Assembly (NCBI GenBank): GCA_027886175.1
Contig: JAJNNQ010000009.1
Location: 19,007,501-19,071,500 of the forward strand
Direction of reading: 5' to 3'
Length of the DNA stretch: 64,000 bases
From: Phylloscopus collybita
Lineage: Eukaryota > Chordata > Aves > Passeriformes > Phylloscopidae
Position numbers and translations under genes: made by a program. Every line of letters begins with the position of its first letter. Position 1 is the stretch's first letter. Under the pieces are notes generated by a model. The model searched no databases. It was not told the origin of the DNA and worked only from the letters and a program-made list of their open reading frames with translations. Positions 37,019-47,476 of the stretch are shown here, piece after piece.

Positions 37019-39256
37019 AAACCTTCATTTATTTAATTGCATACTTTGTCACAAGGACTAGTTAACTACGTAGTGTCTCCCGAGCTAATTCAAACTTATC
37101 AGCATCTAATCCAGTGTTTTCCTTTAAAATGAAAAGAAAACATTGAAAGACACAGGTATAGAAATGACATAACTAGAACACTGGGAATGGATTACTGTAC
37201 AGTACACTGTCACTTCTCAAAATATATAACTTAATTAGCAGTACACAATACTTTTCTATCACTTACTATATACCTACCTAAATTTTTATCAGTGTCCAAA
37301 ATTATTCGTAACATTTTCATTTTATAACACACTTCTACTGACAGCCGTCAGACACTGAAGAAATCAAAGCTAATTTTTTCTATTACTAAATTGAAAAAAT
37401 CAGGGGCACGGGGAATGAATATAGACTGCTGAAACAATGATTTTTTAATGCAAATTGCAAATGTAACTGGACAATTTTCTCCAAAGACTACTTTCGAGAT
37501 TCTGTTGTTAATATTATAGTTGTTGTCATCTTTATCACTGTCTCACACATCTTTATCATTATGGAATCTAGATTTCATCTAGATAGCGTCTATCTCACTA
37601 GATCTAATAAATTTCTAGCACTTATGTCAGTCTTTTTTCAAAAGAGTGCACAAAGGAATAAGATTTTATCTTTACCAATGACTATGTAACACAGAAAGAA
37701 GTTTCTGTTTGCCTATAAGCATACAAGAGCAGAGTTTTCTATTAAACTGATTTTTAATTTTAAAAGTATTAAGATCATCTAAGGTCAGACTATTAACCTC
37801 TTACCCATCATTCTGAGAAGTAATCAATGGCACTGCTTATGGGAGTAAAATCTCCCTAATGTGGTCACATGCAGGGCTCACAGCCTGATCTATGAATGTC
37901 AGCATCATATTAATAAATCACTTCTGAAACACTTAACAAGCTACATGACTTTGAAATGTACTATAATTTTCCAAGAAATAAAAACTGCACAAATCCTCAA
38001 AAAGCAAACCAAACCAAACCAAATAAAACCCCACAATATTAGAGAATCTAGAATAATCTTAAATCAAAAGCAATACTCAATGATAATAGGGAGGTGATAT
38101 CAAAAGTGCACAGGTACAGTATAAAAGGAGAACAAAGAAAGGAACACATAACAATTTATTTTGTTACTCTTAAGTTTACTTTTTAAACTTATATCCAAAT
38201 TAGTAATTTGATAAATTCTCTATTTCTTTTGTTTTGTGGGTAGAGAATAATTTTTATTTTCATGGTGATATTTGTTATGAAAGTAAATGATGTTATGTTC
38301 TGAGTAAATTTTACACAACTCTAAAAATCCTACTTGAATAATTATTCTGTTTGTGAACTATTTAATTCTGTATAATTCTGCTTATCATTATAATATTACA
38401 AACTGAGTTTTGTTCTCACTGAAATTATTAGACAGCCTGTCTTTCTTGGTATAACCTTGACATAATAAATGTAGTAAAAATATTGATAAATTTTAGTTTT
38501 TTATCCAGTTGTCTTTCCAGACATCAGTGTTGGATGTAACTGAAAAAAAATTATATTCAGTAATTATGGAAATATTATCTTAAAAAAAACCAAGTTGCTA
38601 CTTTAAAATTATTTTTCAGGTCTACTTGAATTCTTTTCAACTTTGTTGTTCAGTTTGGGATTTTGGCTTTGTTTCCTCCCCCTTGCAGTGTTAAGAGGAA
38701 GAGGTCAATAGCAGAAAGATCAATGTCCTATGTATGTATTCCTGACATGAAAGACACTGAATCAAGACCTTGGTTAAGACAGAGCAAGGTGTGAACTGGG
38801 CATGAACTCTCACTATGTGATTTAGGAAAATAGAGCTATATATTGCACTCCAAATTTCTACTCATTGTAGTATATTTGTAAGGAAGCAATTCATTTCACT
38901 AAACCCACATGAAAATGTACTTTTGGAAAGTTCTCAGATGGTTATGAACACCTTGAAAAGCAAAGATTTTTTGGCCAACTATTCATTAAAAAAAGTTCCT
39001 ACTTCAATTTCAAGTTTGAAGTTTAACATGAAGGATTACTGGCTTGAAGTGTACAACACAGAAATATTTTTCTCTAAGATCTCTAATCAAGTTGCTGCTT
39101 ACTATCTTTTACATTCCACATTGTAAATGTTTCACTCTGTAACATGTTCATCTGAAAAATGAACATGCCTATTCTAAGATATATTAATGTACAGCTAAAG
39201 AAATCTATTAGCTTGTACCAAAGCAACAGATAAACACACTATCCCCAAAAAATTAG
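37019..39256. other. Unique AT-rich non-coding DNA
   Basis: No gene or known repeat family was found. It contains the first copy of an ~85-bp duplicated block (38155-38240), listed separately. Confidence 0.6.
38155..38240 (+). repeat. Duplicated ~85-bp block, copy 1
   Basis: The 86 bases from 38155 to 38240 reappear in direct orientation at 42157-42241. They differ only around the AAGTTTAC/AAGTTA position (one substitution and one indel by eye). The block starts TTTATTTTGTTACTC and ends TTTTGTTTTGTGGG. The flanks are unrelated. No terminal repeat or target duplication is visible. Confidence 0.9.
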
Positions 39257-39435
39257 AAAACAAAACAAAAAAACCACCCCAAAATAAACAAAAAACCAAA
39301 CAAAAAACCACCAAAAACAAACAAACCCCAAAACAACAAACAACAAAAGAAAACAAAACCCAAACACCACTCCTCAACCAAAACTAAAACAAACAAACAA
39401 CAAGCAACCCCCTCAAGAAACAAAAAACCCACAAC
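39257..39435 (+). repeat. 179-nt A/C tract, about 95 percent pure
   Basis: Only eight of 179 bases are G or T. The units vary (CAAAA, CCACCAAAA, CAAAC, AACCCC), with more C than the other tracts. Minus-strand frames of 60 and 92 codons at 39195-39531, rich in Phe, Cys, Leu and Val, are artefacts. It is the longest A/C tract in the window. Confidence 0.93.
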
Positions 39436-42400
39436 TGATTCTAGCATGGTTATATTGCTCTGTGCTACCTTGTTGATTATCATAATCACTATAAAATGTT
39501 TAGTATCTCCATAAAATAATGAATGAAACATACAATTGATATTGAGACCTACTTAAAAGGTAGAAGTTTAGAAATTTGATTACAGTCCTTTTATTTATTG
39601 AAAAAATTAAATCTTGAAAATAGTATTTCAAATGAAAATATGGAAAATATTTGAAGACTTTAAATGGAATGTCAGGATCAGTATATAGTGTATGATGTAA
39701 GTATTAACAGCAGCTGTCAGAATGAATTAACATGTTTGTAATCTTAAAATCAACAATAAAGAGAAAATAATATTATTAATAATAATGTTAGGTTTATCAT
39801 GTCTAAAAACATCACACTGAGTTTCCTTGTTTATTCAAAATGTGGGCAAATCATATATTGTGCAATTACTGGATTAAATCAAGGCAGTGTCCTAAGCATA
39901 CAATAAAGTGGACTCAACCCAACTCTATTGTCTCCATTGCAGTAATCTGGAATCATGATGTAGCCAAGCTATCTTCATGCAAGAAACGGTGGCCAAGGGA
40001 GGAAAAAATGCATTTTTATCCATAAAGAAATGTTCTACTGAAGCAATTATTACTAAATCCAGGGTAAAATCATGCATCTGCTAAATACTCAGACTTTTTT
40101 TTTGGTGTGTGTGTTTTTAAGTACACATAATTTTTTTATAAACATAAAGGATCCAAATAGTACACTATCAGATTATGGGGTGCATGTAAACACCTTCTCT
40201 CCCCACAGTGTTCCTCCACCAGATTACCTTTTTCTCTTGCTGGCTCATGTTGTCATTTAATTTCTTGTTCTCTTTTTGACCCTGCAACACTAGAATCTTA
40301 AAAGTTTAACAACATCAGATATCAGACCAGATTATTCTATTTCAGCTTCCTAGAGCTGCTTTCCAGAAATTCAGGAAATTAATTTCTCTACTGCTTTCTC
40401 AGCTTTTCTTTCTTTTTCCAAACTCAACAAGTAATAAAACAAAGCTTTTTTGATGAAAACCAAGCATATATACAAGGAAACAGATTAAAATTCTGACCAC
40501 TTCCCAAATAAAACATGTACTGAAGTGCAGGAATCAATTGCAAATCACAATTTTATCCTCAGAAGGATAATTAATTAAGTTTTCAGATAGCTAACTCTGT
40601 CTTGGAAGACAATAGCATTCCAAATAATCCCTCTCTTATACCTTTTATTTTCCAGTTTAATTTTTTTTTCTGTCTTATATTCTGAATCCATTTCTCAGAT
40701 ATGAAAACACTTTCTCTTTTCAGTTTTTAGTTAAATGTGTGCTAAATCTGCACTGTAAATTCAGCTATTGATTTCAGCTTTATATTTTTCACATGCTTCT
40801 GGGGAGACAATAAATTTCAAGTAAGTAATCAGGTATGTTTCTGGATGTAATTATTCACTAGACACACATTAATCAATATAGTTGTAGTTATACAGACCTC
40901 CATATACCATACCCATGCACATGTGCACTCACACAAATGCACACACACACATTTGTTCATCTGGAGAAAAATCATAGAAAAGCAAGTATTTTTCAATATA
41001 TGGAGATACTTGCAAGCAACAAAAGTATATGTAAATAAAATTAAATGCAATTATAGTTATATGTATATGTATTTATAAATGCAAAATTTATATATATGTG
41101 TGCATGATATCTTACGAAAAATGCTGCTTTTTTTCTTCTATATTGTTTTCTTCCTTTCTGATATTTTCTTCTAAAGCACTGCTTAGCATACACCCAACTG
41201 TTACATGATGTTTTATTTACAACGATTGCATTTTAAATGTTTCCTTTTTTGTTGGCATCATTTCTAAATTAATATAGTCAATAACAAGCAGTAAAACCTT
41301 CAAGCAATTAATCAGTAAAATAAATAGAACACATATGCAGCTTCTAGACTTAGACTCTAAGAACTGCATTTGTAAAATAATTTTGTGATTTTTTTAATGC
41401 CAAATTAGATCAGTTCTCTTTCAAGAAAAGGCTCACACGTCTTAACTGGATAGCTTTCTATAATTTCTCACTAAGTTGATGCTTTGATGCATTTTATTTA
41501 TATGGCTGTGTTTCAAAGTGGTGTCTAGGGCAAAACTATTTCTAAATGTGAAAAAACAGAGAGAAAATATATACTTATTAAGCTTTTTATGTTCTTACTT
41601 CCCTAGCCTGGAGGAAAGATCTCTTTATCAACTTTTTTCTCCTCCTAAGCACTTACAAATATTTAAAATTATTTTCTAGAGCTCTGGAGTTGAGGGCACC
41701 AAGGTGAAAAGTGGTTTATGATTCGCAAGGATTTTCTGTTTTCTGTTTTTTGAAGAACTGACACTCTGTCCCCACTTCATTCCATATAGTTTCAAGTACT
41801 TAGATCCAAGACTTCTGAATTAGAAGTTTAGTCATGGTGTCTTCTCTTTGCTCATTCATATACTTTCTACATATGTTCTTCCAAAATAGTATTCAGTTAT
41901 TTTTATTGTCAATACACCTGAAAACTAACCACGGAGGGAAAAATTGTGACTAGAGTGGAGAACATATACTTTAGCAAACCAGAGTGAGGTAAGAATGAGA
42001 AGGTAAAATATTTATGTATTTTTTCCCCTAGACAGTAATAAAGTAAATACTACTACTACTAACTGTTATTATTTTTTATTATTATTATTACATCTTCTAA
42101 CCATTATTACTTCTTTTAACCATATTTCTTGCTAGTTTATTGTGAAATTATATTTTTTTATTTTGTTACTCTTAAGTTATTTTTTAAACTTATATCCAAA
42201 TTAGTAATTTGATAAATTCTCTATTTCTTTTGTTTTGTGGGGCTTTTACTGTTTCTCTTCAGAACATTGCTGAAGTCCTGACTTTTCCAAATGGGTATTT
42301 CTATAATACCTATTGGGTTTTTTTTCATTAGTGTGTGCTTGTATTAGCTGCAATGTTCTTTTATGAAACTGTCCATTGTGTGAATTCACTATTGTTTCCT

Positions 42401-44136
42401 TTGAGGAAACAATAAGATCTGCTTATTTGAACCTATGAATTTTAACATACACATTTTTCTATATTAATAAATAAATTTCAACATTTACAATGAACTTTCT
42501 ACCCAATTTACCTTTTCATTTCATGTTCTCAGTCATTTCACACTTCTTGATCAGAAACAAAGACAAAAAGCTTTAGATTTGTCTTCAATTTCTGTATACA
42601 AATGTTGGCTCCAACAAACTCAAAGAACTTGCTTGATGATCTTGTACAGATTTCTGTATCTGAATATGTCTCTTTACTTACAGATGCCCAGCTAGTAGTT
42701 CATAATCTTGGACTGACTATGCAACTTCCTGATTCCAACTGACTGAAGCATCTGTTTTTGCACACTGTGTTGCAATTCTCTTCACAAAACACCATTCCAA
42801 GTCTTACTATCATCATGGTGGGCATTCTAGGGACAAGCTGGTCACAAACATCATTTGGGTTAGCAATTTACTTCTTTTACCATGCCAGAATCTTTTCTAG
42901 CACACATTGCTTGCTCTGTTAGAAACAAACAGCTTGCAGAAATCCAGGTTTAAAGAATTCTCGTGACCTTTTACTTTAACTGGTTTTCTATACACTATGT
43001 ACTTTTCTACTAATTACCATGAATCTGTGCTTTTGGTTTTAATTGCAACATTATCCTACCTGTAACCCACCAATGAATTCTCTTTAATCAATAGGAGACA
43101 CTAGGAGTGCTGTTCACTTTATATATTTCTGAACATTATACTTTGGTTGTTTTATGATCAGCTGGCCCTCATCCTACCATAATACAGTTGTTGATCTTCA
43201 TTAAGTATTGGCCTACAGACACCAAACTTCTTAGCTGTTTTCTTGTGAATTTGTAACATTTTAAATCAACTGTTATTTCAATTTTCTTCAGAGATCCTCT
43301 TCTTCAGCATCATATGGCTTGATGTATATTTTCCCAAATAAAAGCTTCAGTACTTAAATTGCCCTTTAGCAATAATCTCATTGTATGATCTTCATGTATA
43401 GTTTTTTGTCACTCTTGAGGGTAGTATTTTTTATTCTTTTCTCCTTTCTACTTGGCCCAGCCACGATCTTATTATTTTATAATAAAGTAAGTCCTTATTT
43501 TACCTCTCCTCCATTTTCTCATTGCTACTCTTTCCTAAGCTGCATATATAGAAGTAATCTAATTTAAATTTTGTATTCCGTTCAATTATGAATTAAGATT
43601 TCCAGTTTTAATATTCAAAAAACTTTGTCACAATTTTAAACTTGGAGGGACTGGTCTGTGGTCTGGTGAAAAGGAGACCAGGGTTTTTCCTGATGGAGTT
43701 AAAAACTGAGGAGAGTTTTGCATATGAATAGTTTCCAAGGAACAGGACTGACTGGATTTACAATGCTAATCCTTATTCTGAGAAAGCAAACTGAAGATGT
43801 AGGATTGCATGTTTAAACTGGTAGTTGTGAAATCTCTAAGGATTTGTGATTTGTCAGAGAAAACTTTGAAACAAATTAAGTGCTAGGTAGCTATATATGT
43901 CATTGGTATAATTTCTATGTACTTATATACCTTGTATACATTCAGATGCCCTTCAGACTGTGCCACTCATTTCAGATTTTGTTAGAAGGAATTTACTTTG
44001 TACTTGGCAAGAGCTGCAATTTTAAGGCCGGTGACTAAAATCAGAATAAATTTTCCTGGGTTTAATTAGAACTAGAATACTAGAGTACTCTAGACATATC
44101 TAACTCACTATCCAAGCTCTTAATAAAATAACATGG
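39436..44136. other. Unique AT-rich non-coding DNA
   Basis: No gene or known repeat family was found. Small simple repeats occur: CA-rich at about 40919-40951, TATATG-rich at about 41056-41100, and ACT/ATT trinucleotides at about 42046-42090. The second copy of the 85-bp block is listed separately. Confidence 0.6.
42157..42241 (+). repeat. Duplicated ~85-bp block, copy 2
   Basis: This is the near-identical direct copy of 38155-38240, about 4.0 kb away. The high identity in unconstrained AT-rich DNA points to a recent duplication or conversion event. Confidence 0.9.
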
Positions 44137-44213
44137 TCAATAGTTTAAATTCAGAGTCCACTCTAAGTGGACGTGATGCCCACTCAGAGTGGGCTCTGAA
44201 TTTAAACTATTGA
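44137..44213. repeat. 34-bp inverted repeat (hairpin) at a CR1 edge
   Basis: The left arm 44137-44170 and the right arm 44180-44213 are reverse complements with two mismatches over 34 bases, separated by about 9 bases. The arms begin TCAATAGTTTAAATTCAGAG on the left and end with the complement on the right. The right arm ends exactly where recognisable CR1 sequence starts (44214). This suggests a template-switch or inverted-duplication breakpoint. Confidence 0.92.
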
Positions 44214-44850
44214 TGAGGCTGTATGAATGCTGAATGCAGTGATACAATCACTTCTGACCGGCTGGTGATGCTGCGCTTGAGGCACCCCAGGATGGGTGGC
44301 CAGGGCACACTGCTGGCTCACACTGAGCTGCTGCTGACCACGAGCCCCAGATCCCTTTCTGCAGGGCTGCTCTCCAAGCAGTCCTCTGCCAATTTGCACT
44401 TCTGCACAGTCTTATTCTGTCCTAGGTGCAGAATCCAGGACTTGCTGAATTTCACCACGTTAATCATTGCCCAGTGCTCTAAGCTTTCTAGATCCCTCTG
44501 TGAGGTAAGTCAGCATCCCTTTCCAGTTTGGTATGATCAGCAAACTTGCTAAGGCTGCATTCAACTCTTGCATCCAGATCATTGATGAATATATCAAACA
44601 GAACTGGCCCCAGAAATGAACCACAGGAGCATCACTGGTGACTGATCACTAGGTAGATGTAGCCCCATTCCAACAACCCTTTGAGCTCTGCCCTTCAACT
44701 ATGCCCAGTGCACCCTGAACCTGCTCATCCCACAGCTGGACAACTTCTCCAGATGGATGCTGTGAGGGACAGTATGAAAAGCCTTACTAAAACCCAGAAA
44801 AACTACATCCACGGCCATCCCTTCATTCACTAGGCAGGTAACCTCTTTAA
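44214..44850 (-). mobile_element. CR1 LINE fragment, antisense (reverse transcriptase region of ORF2)
   Basis: The minus strand encodes part of the CR1 ORF2 reverse transcriptase. Reading down from about 44620, it gives [17 protein letters not shown], followed by [13 protein letters not shown] (44527-44547 covers FADHTK). These correspond to the LGPVLFNIFINDLD and KFADDTKL motifs of the family. The second catalytic aspartate of the FADD box is replaced by His, and stops interrupt the frame, so it is dead. Lower coordinates cover the downstream CALAA...ILG region. The copy lacks the ORF2 end, the 3' UTR and the terminal units, so it has lost its 3' end at 44214, next to the hairpin. This is unlike the usual 5' truncation. 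Open frames of 65 and 109 codons here are by-products. Confidence 0.9.
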
Positions 44851-45489
44851 TAACAGATACGTGTTTCTGTGCATTCATACATCCAGCTATAAAATAAGGC
44901 GTATATGCAGATTTATCAAAAGTAGGAAACCAATTTCACTTTAAGATTTAACCGTAATATCTGAGAAAACAAGGGGGAACTGCCGATTTTGTATAGACTT
45001 GTAAGATTTCCTTATTGCCTTGAAATACAGGAAAATATGTTTGTATATAAAACCACAATCTCTGTTTATCATGGTTGAGAAAGCACTTCACACATTCAAA
45101 AGTTCCCGAGCAAAATAAGAGGTTTTCTTCCAAAAGATTTTTCGCAAGTCCTCTGCATTACCATGTGGTGATGCAGACAGACTATAAATATGTATGTAGC
45201 CATTCCAGTTATAACATTATATATATAAACATATAAAAACTGGTAAGTTTGAAAGTGCCACTGAGCTGTAAGCAGTTGCCAAAACTTTTACAGAATAGAA
45301 TTAGACAGTCACCCTTTGTTAAATTAGACAAATATTCCAAACCTGGCAATTCAGAATTCTATAATAAACTGTAAGATATTGCATTTATGAAAGGCAAAAT
45401 TATAGTTATATGAAGTATAGAATTGATGGTGTCATGTCAAAACTGTTGTTAAAAAATGGCAGGAAGGTTAATGAATTAATAATGAAATT
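44851..45489. other. Unique AT-rich non-coding DNA
   Basis: Nothing recognisable was found. The CR1 may extend slightly beyond 44850, but I cannot follow it. Confidence 0.6.
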
Positions 45490-45975
45490 CCAGCTGTATT
45501 AGATTTACATGGCAAGATTTCAATGGTCAAGGGGGCTGTGGTGGTTGCTTTTGTGAGAAGACACTACAAGCCATCCCCAGGGCCCACAGAATAGAACCAG
45601 TTCCAGTTCACTCCCAGATGGACCTGTCACTGGTGAAAGCTGAGCCAGTCAGGGATGCTGCACCCTGTGAAGAAGACCATGGTGGAGCAAGTTGGCCCCA
45701 TGAAGTCAGTGGAGATCCATGGTAGAGTAGACATCCACTCTGCTGGCTGTGAAGGATCCAGTGCCAGAAGAGGGGCATACGCCCCAAAAGAAGCTGTGCC
45801 CCTGTGAAATCTCCTTGGTAGAGAGCTGGCTCCTGTCAAGATCTGTGACCCTAGGGAGAAAGGAAACCATAACAGAGTAGGTTCTCTGACAGAACTTGTT
45901 ATGCCATAGGGGACTCGTGCTGGAGCTGTCTGTTCCTGACAGAGCATGTCCTGTGTAAAGGACACATGCTGGACC

Positions 45976-46394
45976 TGATGCCTCAGGTTTTGGGTTTTTG
46001 TGTTTTGTTCTGGTGGGTAGCTTTGCTTTAATATTAAGTGATGCTGGGATTTGATCACAGGTAGATGGGGCAGGGTAGTTTGGTTCTAGCAAGGGACTCA
46101 CGTCTTCAAGGACACTCTCTCTGAGCTCCAAGCCCCAAAGATAAACAACGTGGAAGAGTGCGGGCAAGCAGGAAGGATGTAACACCGTCATTTGGAGTTG
46201 TTGATTGGACAATGAATGGGGCATATGCAAATGGACTGAGACCTGTAAAGGGGGGGGCAATCTCTTGACTCCTCCTCCTTTTGCTTGCATCTTGGAGCCA
46301 CTGCTGTGGTTGCCGGGGTTGGCCTTGAAGGCCTAAATAAAATTCACTTTAATTTTCAACCCTGTCTGGCCTCTGACTCAGTCTTAAGGCAACA
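45976..46394 (+). mobile_element. Nested solo LTR (419 bp) with 4-bp target duplication
   Basis: This LTR starts TGATGCCTC at 45976 and ends AAGGCAACA at 46394. Its termini form an imperfect inverted pair (TGATGCCT against TGTTGCCT). GACC flanks both ends (45972-45975 and 46395-46398), and joining across them restores the broken unit of the outer LTR. A 4-bp duplication is typical of class I (ERV1-like) retroviruses. The signals run on the plus strand: an inverted CCAAT (ATTGG, 46204-46208), an octamer ATGCAAAT (46225-46232), a TATA-like TGTAAAGG near 46253, and AATAAA at 46336-46341 followed by a CTGTCTGG U5. The family name is unknown to me. Confidence 0.85.
46204..46341 (+). promoter_or_regulatory. 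Nested LTR promoter elements and poly-A signal
   Basis: Inverted CCAAT (46204-46208), octamer ATGCAAAT (46225-46232), a weak TATA-like site near 46253 and AATAAA (46336-46341) occur in the order expected of U3-R-U5. The octamer is a POU-domain factor site by consensus. No activity is implied. Confidence 0.5.
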
Positions 46395-47428
46395 GACCAG
46401 TTCTTGAAGAACTGCAGCCCATGGGAATGACCCACACTGCAGGATTCTGTGGAGTACTATCTCCTGTGGCAGGCACCCCACTCTGGAATAGAGAAAAACT
46501 GTGAGGAGAAAGGAGAAGCAGAAACAGGACTGTTACTTTCATTCCCCATTTCCTCGTGTTGTTCAGGGCTGGTGGGGTAGTGCTTTGTTTAATTGGTAAT
46601 AAATTAAATTAATTTCCTCTGTAGGATATGTTTAGCCCATGATGGTAATTGAAAGATCTTGGTGCTTCTATTTCTACCTCTAAAGCTTTTTAAGCTCTTC
46701 CTGTTGTGTTGATGGAGGGGGTGTGGCAGAGTGGCTTGGTGGGCACCTGGCAGCCAGCCAAGGTCACCATACCACACCAGCTCAGTATAATGCCACTGAA
46801 GTAAAAAGGAGATTCCCATTTGTGATTTAATAATAGAAGTTCTGCACAAGAGTTTTTCAGTAATTATATTTGTAAGGCCTCAGTGAGTACTGTGTCCTAC
46901 ATTTGGCATCTAAAAAGAATACATAGAGAAATGGAGGAAAGGCTCAGTATGAGGTCAGAAAACATGACCATTGAAAGAAAGAAAGAATTTAAGGGAACAA
47001 ATAGATCATGTAATCCTAAAACTAACTGTCATTATTTGTGCCTCATCTTCACTGAGAGGGAGGGAAAGAAATCTGTACACTTTAAACAGTAGCATTAGAT
47101 GCTAAACATCATATTTTTTAACTGTTTGCCTATTCAAGTTTTAGAATTTCTTCTACTGAAGTTCCTTAATACTCTATTTGCCTAATGCTTTCCAGAGAAA
47201 AATGTACCATATGTGATCTTTACTAGTACATAAAAATCTGTCAAATTACTTTTAATGACTCTCAGACTTCATAACATACATGAAAGACTGAGGATTGGTG
47301 ACAAAAACATAATCAATCTATAATATAGTCCATAGTGGCTATAGAGGAAAAGAATAAGGTCTTAGCAGTTCCATAAAACAATTTAATCCTTTAAGTCTCC
47401 ATTTCATTGTCACAAGTTTATAGAGAAG

Positions 47429-47470
<42 letters not shown>
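47429..47470 (+). repeat. 42-base poly-A run
   Basis: An uninterrupted A run follows TAGAGAAG and precedes GAGAAAGAAA. No retroposon body was recognised. The length may be inexact. Confidence 0.95.

Positions 47471-47476
<6 letters not shown>

Larger units (their letters stand above)
45490..46781 (+). mobile_element. Outer ERVL-type solo LTR with 5-bp target duplication, interrupted by a nested LTR
   Basis: The LTR runs from TGTATTAG at 45495 to ACCACA at 46776. CCAGC lies immediately outside both ends (45490-45494 and 46777-46781), a 5-bp target-site duplication. Landmarks of a long avian ERVL-like LTR are in order. They are a TGGCAAGATTT start region, a TTTGTGAGAAG segment, repeated units of the GAGC...GGACCCATGCTGG type, and GGTAATAAATTAAATTAATTTCC with AATAAA at 46598-46603. 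GGGCACCTGGCAGCCAGCCA then lies close to the end. Removing the nested insert (45976-46394 plus one 4-bp duplicate) leaves about 859 bp. No internal viral genes are present. Minus-strand frames of 194 and 143 codons are chance frames in this GC-richer DNA. Confidence 0.85.

Noticed and set aside
44223..44552. 109-codon plus-strand frame
   Set aside because: It is the antisense of CR1 reverse transcriptase sequence, a by-product of the LINE fragment.
45627..46290. Minus-strand open frames of 143 and 194 codons
   Set aside because: They lie across two nested LTRs, have no retroviral or host domain, and are explained by the GC-richer LTR sequence with few stop codons.
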